64,000 nucleotides of DNA from positions 55,001 to 119,000 of the forward strand of contig CAUYUJ010015279.1 of assembly GCA_963575745.1 (NCBI GenBank), in the 5' to 3' direction. This DNA is from Prorocentrum cordatum (taxonomy: Eukaryota > Sar > Dinophyceae > Prorocentrales > Prorocentraceae). The notes below the pieces were generated by a model. That model was given only the letters and a program-made list of their open reading frames with translations, was not told the origin of the DNA and ran no database searches. The number at the start of each line of letters is the position of its first letter. The first letter of the stretch is position 1. Positions 53,845-64,000 of the stretch are shown piece by piece. The translations under genes were made by a program, and so were the position numbers.

Positions 53845-54101
53845 TTTGGGTGACCCAAAAGAGGGTCCAGCTGCAAGGGGGTGATGCAGTACAGTTTTGG
53901 CAATTGTCTTGCACAAGTATTGCGCCGGAGAATTGTATTGCATTGTATTGCAACATAATCTATTGCACGCGGAAATCCAGCAACACATTTGCGCCCCAGA
54001 ATGTATTGCACGCCCCAAATGTATTGCAACCCCACAAATCCATTGCACCAACTCTAGTGCACCACCCCCTTGTCGCTGGACCCCCTTTGGGGTCAACCCG
54101 A
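53845..54101. repeat. MITE-like family H
   Basis: The left arm TTTGGGTGACCCAAAAGAGG then GTCCAGCTGCAAGGGGGTG is matched in inverted orientation by CACCCCCTTGTCGCTGGACC then CCCTTTGGGGTCAACC at the right. The interior repeats TGTATTGCA-like phrases. Only one copy is seen in this window. Confidence 0.8.
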
Positions 54102-55614
54102 GGCACGTCACGCGCTCCATCGCAGAACCGAATAATCCCAAGAATCCAGAGCACCCTATAGGCAAGCAGGGTGCTTCTTGGCATGGCTTCCCACTGTACC
54201 CTCATCCGACCTGCCTTGTCCTCGTCCTGTAACAAAAACTGTTTGAACACAACCTTTCGGCCCTCCGCGCGGATTTCTCGGATGGGGGCTGGACCCCCCC
54301 TCGGGGATGGACATGCCTCCCTTTAGTAAAATCTGGTTTTGTGAAAACGACCTCGGGCCCAAACTTGGCGGGCGCAAGCCTGGAAAATAACGGCCACGGC
54401 GCTCTCTCGAGAACCGAAAACGGACAATTCACTAATCGACGTGTCAGGGTAGGAGGTCTATCCACCTCCGACCCCCTCCCCAGCGGCGCGGAGCGCGCCA
54501 GGGGCGGCGCCTGAGGCGCCCCCGGGGCCCAGCTCTCGCACCGATCCGAGACCTCCGCACGAGCTCCGCAGGTTTAAATGCATGATGGCTTGTCTTCGAC
54601 TTTCGGGCGTTGGTAGAACTGGGCTTAGTGGAACCTCGTTTACTGATCTGTACCGGGGGCGACCCCTCGTCCCATTTCCACTAACCGGAACTGCCGTCAC
54701 CCGACAAAACACAAGCTATGGCAAACCTGGTTTAGTGATTCTGGCAAATTCAAAGGCGCTGGGGCCCTACCACTAACGGGGTCCCCTTACCCGGGGTCCT
54801 GGCCATACCCGAGACTTGCTCCAGCGTCTCTGCATGCACCCCAACCCCCTCGCCATCGCTCGGACGTCCATTTCCCCATGCAGTTTTCGGCGCCGCGCGG
54901 GCTCCCCGGATGCCCCTCGCCGAGAGACAGCGCACGCGCCGGAGCGATGCCAAGACCCCTGCGGCCCCGACGCCGCTGCGCCGCCCCGCCTCGCGGCGTT
55001 GGAGGTGAAGCCGGCGGCCACGCCGCCCGTGACAGCGGACTGCTGCGGGGCGCGGGAGGCGCGGCGAGGGGGCGGGCGGAAGGCGGCGCCGCCCCTGCGG
55101 GCACCCCGCGGGCCCCCAGGCCCGGAGGGGCGCGGGGCAGGACAGGGCAAGGCAGGCGTCCCCGGAGGGCGGGGCCCCCGGGGAGGCGGCGCGTTGAGAG
55201 GACGAGGAGGCATGAAGGGGCCCAAGGACACGCAAATAAATACACACAAATAAGATGGTTCCCAATCTTTTCCCATATTTTCTGGGTTTTTAATCTTCCC
55301 GCCGAATTCCCATGTTTTCCCATCTTTTCTTGGGGATCGTTGATTAATTGTGTCTGTGTGCTCTTTCTCTCCTTGACAGAGGGGATGGGTGCCAGAACAG
55401 CGCGGAGCTGGCCAAGGCCGTCGTCGTGGCCTCGGCCTCGAAGGCCCTTGGATAGGGGAACAAAAAGTGGCATAAACATCAAAACTCTGAGGTCCGAGGC
55501 CTGCCGGCCCGCCGGCGGAGCGGTGCTCTGCAGGGCCGTCCGAGAGGCCTTGTGAGCAGTCTTCTGGGGTGGCGCTTTCCTCAGAAGACCTGGGGGGCGA
55601 CATGAGCATAACCT
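54102..55614. other. No supported gene
   Basis: Includes a very GC-rich segment (54870-55200) with long frames on both strands but no recognised protein. A short AT-rich stretch (55225-55370) follows. Confidence 0.35.
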
Positions 55615-57130
55615 GTCGGAGGGCGCCGAAAAGAAATGGAGGGCCGAAAACCACAGGGGCGTCGACTACCAAAAGGAGCGCCGACAATCAAAAGGAGCGC
55701 CGAAAGCCAAAGGAGCGCCGAACACCAAAAGGCGCCAAAAAGCAAAGGGGCGCCGAAAACAACAGGCGCCCAAAACCAAAAGAACGCCGAAAACCAAAGA
55801 AGCGCCGAACACAAAAAAACGAAAACCAGCGGGGCACCGAACACCAAAGATGTGCCGAAAACCAAAAGAGCGCCGAAAACCAGAGCGGCGCCGAAAACCA
55901 AACGGTGCGCAGAAAACCAAGGGGGCGCCGACAAGCCCAAAGGGCGTCGAAGATCAGAGCGGCGACGAAAACAAAAAAAAACGCATATAACCAAAGGGGC
56001 GCCGAAAACCTCAAAAGGTGTCGAAAGTCAAAAAGGTCGCCGAAATTCAAACGGGCGCAGAAAACCAAAGGGGCACCGGAAACCACGAGGGCGCCGAAAA
56101 CAAAAAGGCACCGACAATCAAAAGGGCACCGAAAACCAAAACGGCGCCGAAAACCAAAGGAGGGCCGAAAACAAAAGGGGCGCCGAAAACCACAAGGGCG
56201 CCGAAGACCAAAGAGGCACTGAAAACCAAGACGGCGCCGACAATCAAAAGGGCACCGAAAACCACAACTGCGCCGAAAACCAAAGGAGGGCCAAAAACAA
56301 AAGGGACGCCGAAAACCAAAAGGGCGCCGAAGACCAAAGAGGCGCTGAAAACCAAAAAGGGCGCCGAAAATCAAAAGGGCACCGAAAACCACAACAGCGC
56401 CGAAAACCAAAGGAGGGCCGAAAACCAACGGAGAGCCGAAAACCACAAGGGCGCCGAAAACCAAAGAAGCACTGGAACCAACACGGGCGCCAAAAATAAA
56501 AAAGGACACTGAAAACCCAAAGGAGCGCCGAAAACGAAAGAGCTCCGAACAACAAAGGTGCGCCGAAAACCAAATGGGCGGTGGAAACCACACGGGCGGG
56601 AGCAGAAAAACGAAGGGGCGCCGAAAACCAAATACGCGCCGAAAGCAGAAGTGGCACCGAAAACGAACGGGGCGCCGAAAACCGAAGATGCGCTGAAAAA
56701 CAAAACGGCGCCGAAAACCAAAAAGGCACCGAAAACCAAAAGGGCGCCACCGAAAAAGGAGCCGGAAACCACACGGGCGCCGAAAACCAAGAGGGCGCCA
56801 ACAACCAAGAGGGTGCCGAACACCAAAGGGGCGCTGGAGACCAAAAGGGCGCCGAAAACCAAAGAGGCGCCGAAACCAAACGGCGCGCAGAACACCAAAG
56901 GGGCGCCGAAAATCCAAAAGGAAACCGAAAATTAGAATGTCGCCGAAAACCACAAGGGCGCCGTAAACCAAAGGAGCGCCGAAAACCACATGGGCGCCGA
57001 AAACCAAAGGGGCGCCGAAGACCAAAGGGGCGCCAAAAACCAAAGGGGCGCCGAAAATCAAAGGACCGTCAAAAACCAAAGGAGCGCCGAATATCACAAG
57101 GGCGCCGAAAACCAAACGCGCCGAAAAACA
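55615..57130. repeat. 18-bp minisatellite GGCGCCGAAAACCAAAGG
   Basis: About 80 diverged units of 18 bases. As 18 is a multiple of three and the unit lacks stops, each strand carries a long false frame with a six-residue period (Phe-Gly-Ala-Pro-Leu-Val on minus, Gly-Ala-Glu-Asn-Gln-Lys on plus). Confidence 0.95.
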
Positions 57131-57889
57131 AAGGGTCAATGTAGCTCCGAAGCCCCCCTCAGCCAGGGCCCGCCAACTGAAAATACCAACAAAAGGAAGG
57201 AAGGAGAGGGGTAGCTTCGGAAGCCCCCCCCCCCTTTGGAAAGGGGAGCCCGGGCGTGCCCAAGGCCCCGAAAAGGAGGGGAGGGGAAGGAGGGGGTAGC
57301 TTCCGAACTCCCCCCCTCGTTTAGCCAGGGACTGCCAGGTACATACCCCTCAGCTGCAAAATCCAAACAAAGGGGGGAGGCCCACATCCAAATCAGGATC
57401 GGACAAACCACATCTGCCTAAACATCTTTCGAGGACTATGAACAAACATGAACGTAAACCTTCAGAGGACCACGTGGATGAGGAGGAGGAGGAGGAGGAG
57501 GAGAAGGAGGACGAGGAGGAGGAGGAGGACGAGGAGGAGGAGGAGGCGGTGGAGGAATCGGAGGAGCCCACCCCCCTTCGGAAGGGGGAGCCCAGGCCGA
57601 CCCCGGGCCCCGAAAAGGGGGGCAGGGGGGGAGTTTCTGAGCCCCCCTCCCCTTCCAGGGAAGGCCCCCCCCCAGCTAAAAACCTCCTCCTCCTCCTCCT
57701 CCTCCTCCTCCCTCCTCCTCCTCCTCCTCCTCCTCCTCCTCCTCCTCCCCCAGGGAAGGCCACCCCCCAGCTAAAAAACTGGCAGCAAACGGGGGGGAGG
57801 GGGCGGAGCTTCGGACCCCCCCCCTTTTCCAAGGGAGGGGAGGGTAGCTTGAAGCTGGGGCCCCCTTTTTGATGAGGAGTGTTCCACGG
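57131..57889. repeat. (GGA)n then (TCC)n with A/G-rich flanks
   Basis: GGA units at about 57478-57555 and TCC units at 57683-57750 form an imperfect inverted pair. GGGAAGGCCNCCCCCCAGCT-type phrases recur near 57660 and 57755. Confidence 0.8.
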
Positions 57890-58690
57890 GCGCACTCTTT
57901 CTCAGGAGGGCTTGCGCTTGCGAGAGTAACATGGCCACCAACAATTATTAGATGTGTTTCTTTTGTCGGTGGTACCACAAAACCCCTACTAAATACACAG
58001 GCTGTTTCGTTGAATTTCCAAGAAAATTTGCCCAAGAATGCTTGCGGGAGGAGCGTGGCCGTCAAACCCCGCTATGCAAAGGTTGTTTTGCTTTTTTCTT
58101 AATCGGTGACACCACCGAACTCTACTATAGACACATCGCTTTGTTTCTTTTTACGTTTTCAGGAGGCCCGCAAGCTTGGCGAGGAGGGCTTGCGGGAGGA
58201 GCGTGGCCACCAAACCATACTATACACAGTTTTGTTTTTGACGGAATACCACCAAACCCTACGTTTCACATATTTGTTGTGTTCTTAATTATCAAGAGGT
58301 TTACAGCTTTGACCTGGCCATAATCTGCGGGCCTCCTGAAGAACAGGGACACATCTGTTTATAATGGGGTGTGTTTGTATTTAGTGGGCATGTTCCTCCC
58401 GCAAGCCTTCCTGGCCAAGTTTGCAGGCCCCCTGAAAACCTTTCAAACCAAAACAACCTGTGTATAACAGGGCTTGGTGGTATCACCGACCCCCCCCCAA
58501 AAAAAAGCCTGTGTTTAGTAGGTCTGGTGGCCACGCTCCTCTCGAAAGCTTTCATGGCCACGTTTTCGGGCCTCCTGAAAACCCATAAGAAAACCCAAAC
58601 AAGCCTGTGTGCAGTAAGGCTTAGTGGAATCACCGACCAAAAAAAACAACACACGCCTGTGTGTAGTAGGGTTTGGTGGTGTTTGGGAAC
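57890..58690. repeat. Palindromic array of a 100-150 bp repeat
   Basis: Left arm: CTTGCGGGAGGAGCGTGGCC (near 58046, 58189), GGTGGTACCACAAAACCC and related phrases, plus strand. Right arm: the complements GGCCACGCTCCTC (near 58529), CCTCCCGCAAGCCTTCCTGG (near 58394), GGCTTGGTGGTATCACCGAC and GTTTGGTGGT. The point of inversion is near 58300-58330. It has no coding capacity. Confidence 0.7.
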
Positions 58691-59639
58691 CAGAAACGAT
58701 GTTCCACTGGCTCCGGAGCTTTCCTCCGTCAGAAAGCAATGCCTCGCTTAATTCCTGATTTAGCCCTTCCATTCGTCTCTGTTTCTCGCTCTCTCTCTCT
58801 CTCATACGGATGTGAAGGAGGAGGAGGATGTTGTTGCCAAATGTCTCTCCCCATCTCGAGAAATCCATATGCATGTGCAATATCCACCTCTTTGCTTTTT
58901 GTTGTTCTCTCTCTCTTTCTCTGTCTCCCCCCTTTCTTTCGGCGTTTCTCTTGCTTTTCTAACACGCTGATGACGGTACTTACATCAGTCGCAGGCATGC
59001 ATATGTGAAGAGACTGCAGATCGTGCCTGGTACCTCGTTTTCCTCATTCATGATTTGTTTGTTTCTCTCTCTCTCTCTCTCTCACAAACACACACACACA
59101 CACACTCCTAACAACAAGTGAAGCCGCCCCTTTCTCTCAATATCTCTCGGTGGATTTGTGTCCTTCGATATCTCTCACCCTCTCTGCCTCCTTCCCTCCA
59201 TACGTCCAGGAATGTGCTATATCCAGAAGCAGAGGCAAAGAAGGCGGAGTACGAAGAAAGTCTGTGTGTCTCTCTCTCTTTCTCTCTTTGCGCGCGCTCT
59301 GCCTCTCTCTCTCTCTCCTTCTCTATCTCTCTTCCACACCTGTGTGAAACAAAAAGAAGGGGAGAAGGATGACAACATGGATGTTATGTTTACCCGGTTC
59401 CAATTGAGCGACGATCAGAAACATGCTTTACGCGAGATGGCACGGCGACCTTGCCACCTTGCCCAGCGGCTTACGCGGGCCGCCAGCGCGGCACGCTACA
59501 GTGGAAGCGAGGGCGCTACCGCGCGAGCTTACGCGGGCAGCTTATACATCAATGTCGGTAAAGGCGACCCCCTGATTCCGCGTCGCTCAATTGGATTGTC
59601 ATTGACACCCAACCTGAACGCCATGGGGATACACTGGAT
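58691..59639. other. CT-rich microsatellites, no supported gene
   Basis: (TC)n runs near 58787, 58907, 59063 and 59265-59330, and a short CA run at 59085-59104. A plus-strand frame at 59377-59640 has no recognised motif. Confidence 0.5.
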
Positions 59640-60215
59640 GTTTTCTGTTCCCCAGAGGCTGGAAATCAAAAACGCTTTGTGTTACCAGCCGTTCCAGCTT
59701 TCCCCACAGGCTGGCACAAGAAGAACGCTGTGTTTCCAGCTTTTCCAGCTGTCTCCAAAAACTGGAAAATGAAAAACGCGATGTTCTTCAACTGTACCAG
59801 CTTTTCCCAGAGGCTGACCGTTGAACAAAACTATGCATTTTAGCTTTTTCATAGTTCCCCAACCGTTCCCAAAGACTGACCGTCGAAACACGTTGTGTTC
59901 TCCAGCTTGCCAAACTTTGTCGAACACGCTTCCCTGCTGCGTAGTCCTTGGAAAATCTGGAACAGCTGGAAAAGCTAGAAAACCCAGCGCTTTTCGACGG
60001 CCAGTCTTTGGAAAAGCTGGAACAGCTAGAAGCTAGAACAGCTGAGAAAACAAGGCGCTTTGGAAGTGCCAATCGCTGGGGAAAGCCCGAAAAGCTGGAA
60101 ACGCTGGAAAAGCTAGAAAGCACACCGCCTGTCAACGGTCAGGCTCTGGGACAAGGTGGGAAAGCTGGAAACACCGCGTGTTTCAAGTGCCAGTCTCTGG
60201 GCCGCACTGCCTGTC
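59640..60215. repeat. Second palindromic array, CCAGCTTTTCC units
   Basis: Left arm: diverged units with TTCCAGCTTTTCCAGCT and CCCAGAGGCTGA on the plus strand (59640-59925). Right arm: the complements GGAAAAGCTGGAACAGCT and TCAGGCTCTGGGA (59945-60215). The inversion is near 59935. Confidence 0.7.
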
Positions 60216-60422
60216 TTTACCCCTGCTCCTGGTTGCTCCTGCTCTCGTCGTCCTCCTCCCCCTCCTCCTCCTCCTCCTCCTCCTCGATCTGGGATCTGCC
60301 CTGTTCCTGTTGAATTCGGATCCGAATCTTATCCACATTCAATACAACATCCTCTGGATCTGGGGTTACAATCCGATCATAATCACTTTCACATCCAATC
60401 GGAATTATTTGGATCGGGTGCC
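60216..60422. other. TCC tract and spacer before element B
   Basis: TCC units at about 60250-60285, then unassigned sequence. The 5' border of element B lies somewhere in 60290-60430. Confidence 0.5.
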
Positions 60423-61020
60423 TGCTCCTTTTCGAGCAAGGCGCGCAAAGGCTTCCAGTCGTGGGCGACCACGATGTGGAAGCAGTCTCCGGGCGTATTA
60501 CACCGTTGCGTGAAAGGTGCTCCTGACAGACTGGATGAGATTGTTTCGGCTCCCGTGTGCACGCCACGCCCGATGCGATGATGGACAAGCCCGCTGACGA
60601 TTGGGCAGCGGTATGGTCTGATCCGAGCATGGCTCCCCGCAAAGTCGTGACTGGCCTTAAATACGTTTTTTCCAGGGCTGCCACTGACGACCTGGAGCCG
60701 CTGTCCATGTCCAGGCTCGATTCCGCGATCAGGGCCATGAATGCCAAGAAGGCCAAGGGCGTGGACAACATGGGACCAGTCGAGTCTCAGAGGTACCTGA
60801 CGCCGCCAAGTCCAAGCTGCTGGATCTCATGAGAGATATCGAGCGCAGCAGCATGTGGCCCGAGCAGCTCTTCATGGTGGTGTCTGCGGTCGCCCTCAAG
60901 CCAAGGGGGGGCGATCGCATCTTGGGCATGCTGCCCTTTCTGGCTACGCTGTGGAGCAAGATGAGGAGCGCCGGTTCTCTTTCGTGGGTGGTTGACGCTG
61001 ACGAACGTGGGACACGGCCA
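60423..61020 (+). pseudogene. LINE element B: pre-RT and RT fingers, frameshifted
   Basis: Three frames follow one another. 60423-60581 reads KARKGFQSWATTMWKQSPGV and PDRLDEIVSAPVCTP. 60557-60800 reads DAMMDKPADDWAAVWSDPSM and IRAMNAKKAKGVDNMGP. 60829-61000 reads MRDIERSSMWPEQLFMVVSA, then LKPRGGDRILGMLPFLATLW. The order and spacing match the approach to RT in dinoflagellate LINEs, with the KAxGxD motif before the fingers. At least two indels (near 60800 and 61000) break it. Confidence 0.65.
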
Positions 61021-61064
61021 TACGAGGGTCGTCGGCTCTGCAGGCTGCCCTCATCCGCTCCCTG

Positions 61065-64000
61065 ATGGACGAGACCTGCAAGGAGACGCAGATCTCTACT
61101 GCGACTATCTTACTTATTGGACCTGGAGAAGTTTTACGACGGCATCTCCATCGGGTTGATGTGCGCAGCTGGGATTCAGCAGGGCTTCCCCGCCATATCC
61201 TGGCTCTGGAGCTCCAGCTGTTCCTGGCGCCGAGGCACTTGAAGAATGGAGCGTGGCTGAGCAAGGCCATCCAGCCAGAGAGGAGTCTTGTGGCAGGCTC
61301 ACTTCATGGAGGTCGTCTGGCAAAGACTTTTCTTGGGCCTATTCTTGTTCGGGCTCGCTCTCGGTATGGGATGAGTATCCTCTTGCGCACTTTCGTTGAC
61401 GACGCGGTGGTCCAAGATGAGGGCGTCGAGAAGCGAATTGGTGATATTTTGATTGGTGCTGGGTCTTCTCTTGGAGCGGAGTTCAAGGCGGCGGGTTTGA
61501 CGGTGAGCCCCAAGACGGTCGCCGTTGCATCCTCTTCGAAGTTGGCTGCGCATATTGCGTCTGGTCTTCAGCGAGCTGATGCCCCCGCCGAAGCAGTCCG
61601 ACACGCTGTCGACCTGGGAGCTGACACCTCGGCGGGGAAGTGCCGTTCGAGGCACGAGGCCAGGGACCGCTTTACCAAGGCCACCAAGCGCATGCGTCGG
61701 CACGCTCGCCTGCGCGCCATCACCCGCTCCCCGTGGTCCATGGGTGCGGAGCCGCAGGGCACCTACTCGCACCAGACCTTCGGCGTCCCAAGCTACGAGA
61801 TGGTGCAGCTGCGGAGGCAGGCCGCTCAGTCTGCATTTGGTACTGGACCAGGCGAGTGCCTGACGACGTCACTTGCTGCTGTGTATGATCGGCCGGACCC
61901 TGCTAAGAGTATTCGGCGTGAGCAGATATTGGCTTGGTTGAAGATATGGCGAGACTGCCCTGACCTGCATCATAGAGTGGCAAGGACTCGGGAGCGCATT
62001 CGTTCACGTCTCCGTCTCGCGGGCTCTCGGCGATGGAGAATCGTCGCGGGGCCCATCGCGTCGTCGATTGCCACTCTGCTCGACGTCGGCCGGGACCCGC
62101 GTAGTCCCATAGAGTGGACTTCGGACCAGGATGTGCCAAGCCGTATACATTCGATCGTGGATGCTGAGTTCCCATTCTACCCTCCTCCTCCTCCTCCTCC
62201 TCCTCCTCCTCCTCCTCCTCCTCCTCCTCCTCGGATCGTCCCCCCCCCCCCGCCCCCTCCCCCTCCTCCTCCTCCTCCTCCTCTCCTCCTCCTCTCCTCC
62301 TCCTCCTCCTCCTCCCTCCTCCTCCTCCTCCTCCTCGTCCTCCTCCTCCTCCTCCTCCTCCTCCTCGGATCGTCCCCTCCTCCCACTCCCCTCCTCCTCC
62401 TCCTCCTCCCTCCCTCCTCCTCCTCCTCCTCCCTCCTCCTCGTCCTCCTTGTCCTCCTCGTCCTCGTCCTCCTCCTCCTCCTCCGCCTCCCTCTCCTCCT
62501 CCTCCTCCTCCTCCTCCTCCTCCTCCTCCTCCTCCTCCTCCTCCTCTCCTCCTCCTCCTTCTCCTCCCTCTCCTCCTCCTCCTCTCCCTCTCCTCCTCCT
62601 CCTCTCCTCCCCTCCTCCTCCTCTCTCCTCCTCCTCCTCCTCTCCTCCCTCCTCCTCCTCCTCCCTCCTCCTCCTCCTCCTCCTCCTCCCTCCTCCTCCT
62701 CCCTCCCCCTCCTCCTCCTCCTCCTCCTCCTCCTCCTCCCTCCTCCTCCTCCTCCTCCTCCTCCTCCTCCTCCTCCTCCTCCTCCTCCTCCTCCTCCTCC
62801 TCCCCCTCCTCTCCTCCTCCTCCTCCTCCTCCTCCTCCTCCTCCTCCTCCTCCTCCTCCTCCTCCTCCCTCCTCCTCCCCTCCCCCACCCCCTCCCCCTG
62901 CAGGACGGATATGATGTCGACCCCTATCGTGTTTCGATTCAGCATCTGCATAATGTCCCTCAGATTGGCCATCGGCTCAGTAAGGTTATGTTGTCGATCG
63001 CAGTTGGCAGCATGGGGCCGCGAGCAAGGAAGAAGGCAGAGATCCCACGCGTTGCTGGCACTGACAAGTGCCCTCGTTGCCAGCTTGAGCCTGAGACACC
63101 TCTTCATCGCAGTTGGACGTGCAGTTATAACACCAATAAGGAGGCGTACACCAGGACAGAGGATCTAGTGCATCAAGCCACGGTGCAAGCGGAGGCGGAG
63201 CCAGCCTTCTGGCTACGGGGACTGCTGCCCGCCCCATGGGTGGCCGTCCCGCCTCCTGCCCACGCCGAGGCCTGGGTAGTGACAGGTCCGTTTGAGCTGG
63301 GCCCAGGGTGCCTCGGACATGGCACGGGCCAAGCTCCGCTGCTGCTCTTTGGTGATGCCAGCGGCGGCCCCGACACCGCCACCACCAAGTTTCGCCGCGT
63401 CGGATGTGCCATCGCACTTTTCCATTCGCTGGAGCCCACGGTGTCCATAGCAGGGACCATCAGTGGGCCGCTCTGCGGCGACAGGCAGGCTGTCCCCCGC
63501 GGAGAGCTAAGGAGTCTGTTGCTAGCCGTTGTGGCTACGAGCGGCTTCATCACAGATGTAACAGATTGTGAGCCAGTCATCAAGGGCTGGTATGCCAGAC
63601 GTTTTGAGTTTCCGAGCGGGCCCGATGCGGACCTGTGGGCCCAGCTCGGACAGCTCATGCAGATTTGTGGTTTCAACTCAGTCTCTGTGATTTTCGTGCA
63701 GTCCCACCTCGGGGGTGCGGAGATCCATGCTGGGGCTGCTCCGAGATGGGCGGTCGCTGGCAACACGATTGTGGATGTTGTGGCAGGAGCTGCAGCCAAC
63801 GGAGCTCGCTTGCCAGAGTCTCTCCGCCAGCGTATCCACATTCACGAGCGGGGAGCGAGGCTTGTGCGTCTGCGCCTGCTGAGGGCGACGATCGACGCGA
63901 TGGGGGCCGATGCGGCCCCTGGTGCGCAGGAGAAAGCATCATCCTCCTCCGTCCCCCGTTCTCCCTCTGCTGCTGCTCTCTCCCTCTTCTCTACCTCCCA
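61065..64000 (+). CDS. LINE element B: RT, knuckle and RNase H, open at window end
   Basis: From the first Met (61065; the frame is open from 61002) about 978 codons run to the window edge without a stop. Motif A (LDLEKFYDGI) lies at 61117-61146 one frame off, so residues about 17-45 are out of register, probably from two compensating indels near 61112 and 61195. Motif B is SLVAGSLHGGRLAKTFLG (residues 76-93). Motif C is TFVDDAVV with Asp112-Asp113. Residues about 373-609 are a Pro/Leu/Ser run encoded by (TCC)n. A C669-x2-C672-x8-H681-x4-C686 knuckle follows. RNase H has Asp764, Glu814, Asp834 and Asp904. The true start would be in the missing 5' part, so the Met is only the first available. 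Confidence 0.7.
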   Translation, partial: MDETCKETQISTATILLIGPGEVLRRHLHRVDVRSWDSAGLPRHILALELQLFLAPRHLKNGAWLSKAIQPERSLVAGSLHGGRLAKTFLGPILVRARSRYGMSILLRTFVDDAVVQDEGVEKRIGDILIGAGSSLGAEFKAAGLTVSPKTVAVASSSKLAAHIASGLQRADAPAEAVRHAVDLGADTSAGKCRSRHEARDRFTKATKRMRRHARLRAITRSPWSMGAEPQGTYSHQTFGVPSYEMVQLRRQAAQSAFGTGPGECLTTSLAAVYDRPDPAKSIRREQILAWLKIWRDCPDLHHRVARTRERIRSRLRLAGSRRWRIVAGPIASSIATLLDVGRDPRSPIEWTSDQDVPSRIHSIVDAEFPFYPPPPPPPPPPPPPPPPPRIVPPPPPPPPPPPPPPLLLLSSSSSSSLLLLLLLVLLLLLLLLLGSSPPPTPLLLLLLPPSSSSSSLLLVLLVLLVLVLLLLLRLPLLLLLLLLLLLLLLLLLLSSSSFSSLSSSSSPSPPPPLLPSSSSLLLLLLSSLLLLLPPPPPPPPPSSSSLPLLLLLLLLLLPPPPPPPPPPPPPPPPPPPPPPPPLLLLLLLLLLLLLLLLLLLPPPPLPHPLPLQDGYDVDPYRVSIQHLHNVPQIGHRLSKVMLSIAVGSMGPRARKKAEIPRVAGTDKCPRCQLEPETPLHRSWTCSYNTNKEAYTRTEDLVHQATVQAEAEPAFWLRGLLPAPWVAVPPPAHAEAWVVTGPFELGPGCLGHGTGQAPLLLFGDASGGPDTATTKFRRVGCAIALFHSLEPTVSIAGTISGPLCGDRQAVPRGELRSLLLAVVATSGFITDVTDCEPVIKGWYARRFEFPSGPDADLWAQLGQLMQICGFNSVSVIFVQSHLGGAEIHAGAAPRWAVAGNTIVDVVAGAAANGARLPESLRQRIHIHERGARLVRLRLLRATIDAMGADAAPGAQEKASSSSVPRSPSAAALSLFSTS
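62181..62890. repeat. (TCC)n tract inside the element B reading frame
   Basis: About 710 bases of TCC/CTC/CCT units with CCC, GTC and CGGATCG interruptions. It lies between the RT thumb region and the Cys-His knuckle. The frame before and after it is the same. Confidence 0.95.

Larger units (their letters stand above)
60423..64000 (+). mobile_element. LINE-type retrotransposon, 5'-truncated (element B)
   Basis: The plus strand holds a region just before RT, RT, a Cys-His knuckle and RNase H. ORF1 and endonuclease are absent at the 5' side, a usual outcome of incomplete reverse transcription. The 3' end lies beyond the window. Four frame changes occur in the first 0.8 kb, after which the frame is open to the end of the window. 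It is of the same general class as element A but not a close copy, since the RT and RNase H sequences differ widely. Confidence 0.75.

Noticed and set aside
54787-55687. GC-rich frames of 230-300 codons on both strands
   Set aside because: No family motif. The frames overlap each other and cross an AT-rich stretch where composition changes abruptly.
55615-57144. Repetitive frames with Phe-Gly-Ala-Pro-Leu-Val or Gly-Ala-Glu-Asn-Gln period (up to 483 codons)
   Set aside because: They arise from the 18-bp minisatellite. The unit diverges by indels as well as substitutions and shows no codon-level conservation.

Overview
This window looks like nuclear DNA of a dinoflagellate, and the content resembles genomes of the Prorocentrum type, although the species cannot be fixed from the sequence. 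Three things point there. First, two relics of the dinoflagellate trans-splicing leader (DinoSL) lie at 49427-49448 and 19359-19380 on the minus strand. Second, the retroelement proteins are of dinoflagellate type. Third, the DNA is GC-rich and crowded with simple repeats and foldback elements. I see no bacterial, organellar or viral genes, no recognisable rRNA or tRNA gene, and no complete ordinary host gene. At most two or three short GC3-rich host exons can be proposed (10865-10985, 37147-37233, 39050-39170).

Layout. 1-13.9 kb: a CA tract, microsatellites, small inverted-repeat (MITE-like) elements, a nested palindrome (9.24-9.57 kb) and one plausible Cys-rich exon. 13.9-15.8 kb: remains of a non-LTR reverse transcriptase (element C), split by a GGA tract that is flanked by perfect 21-bp direct repeats. 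16.2-17.7 kb: a large foldback element. 17.9-19.4 kb: a decayed LINE ORF1 (element D) preceded by a DinoSL relic. 21.9-29.8 kb: a decayed Ty1/copia-like retrotransposon on the minus strand between two candidate LTRs; the 3' LTR carries a hairpin insertion. 31.4-33.7 kb: remains of a tyrosine-recombinase (DIRS-like) retroelement. 33.7-36.7 kb: a duplicated block of 16-bp and 24-bp minisatellites. 37-43.6 kb: several MITE-like families, one with a nested insertion. 43.6-49.45 kb: a nearly full-length but frameshifted LINE (element A: ORF1, endonuclease, RT, zinc finger, RNase H). It carries DinoSL at its 5' end and has (TCC)n on both sides. 49.4-60.2 kb: TCC, ATC and 18-bp arrays, more MITE-like copies and two palindromic repeat arrays. 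60.4-64 kb: a second, 5'-truncated LINE (element B). Its RT-RNase H frame runs through about 0.7 kb of (TCC)n and off the end of the window.

How it fits together. The window is a graveyard of retroelements set in microsatellites. The most notable theme is the link between LINEs, DinoSL and TCC/GGA tracts. Both DinoSL relics touch a TCC tract directly, element A is flanked by TCC on both sides in the same orientation, and elements B and C carry TCC (sense strand) inside their coding regions. This suggests reverse transcription of trans-spliced LINE mRNA and a preference for, or expansion of, TCC/GGA tracts at these elements.

Most long open frames in the window are artefacts of repeats without stop codons (CA, TCC, 16-bp and 18-bp arrays) and are not annotated as genes.
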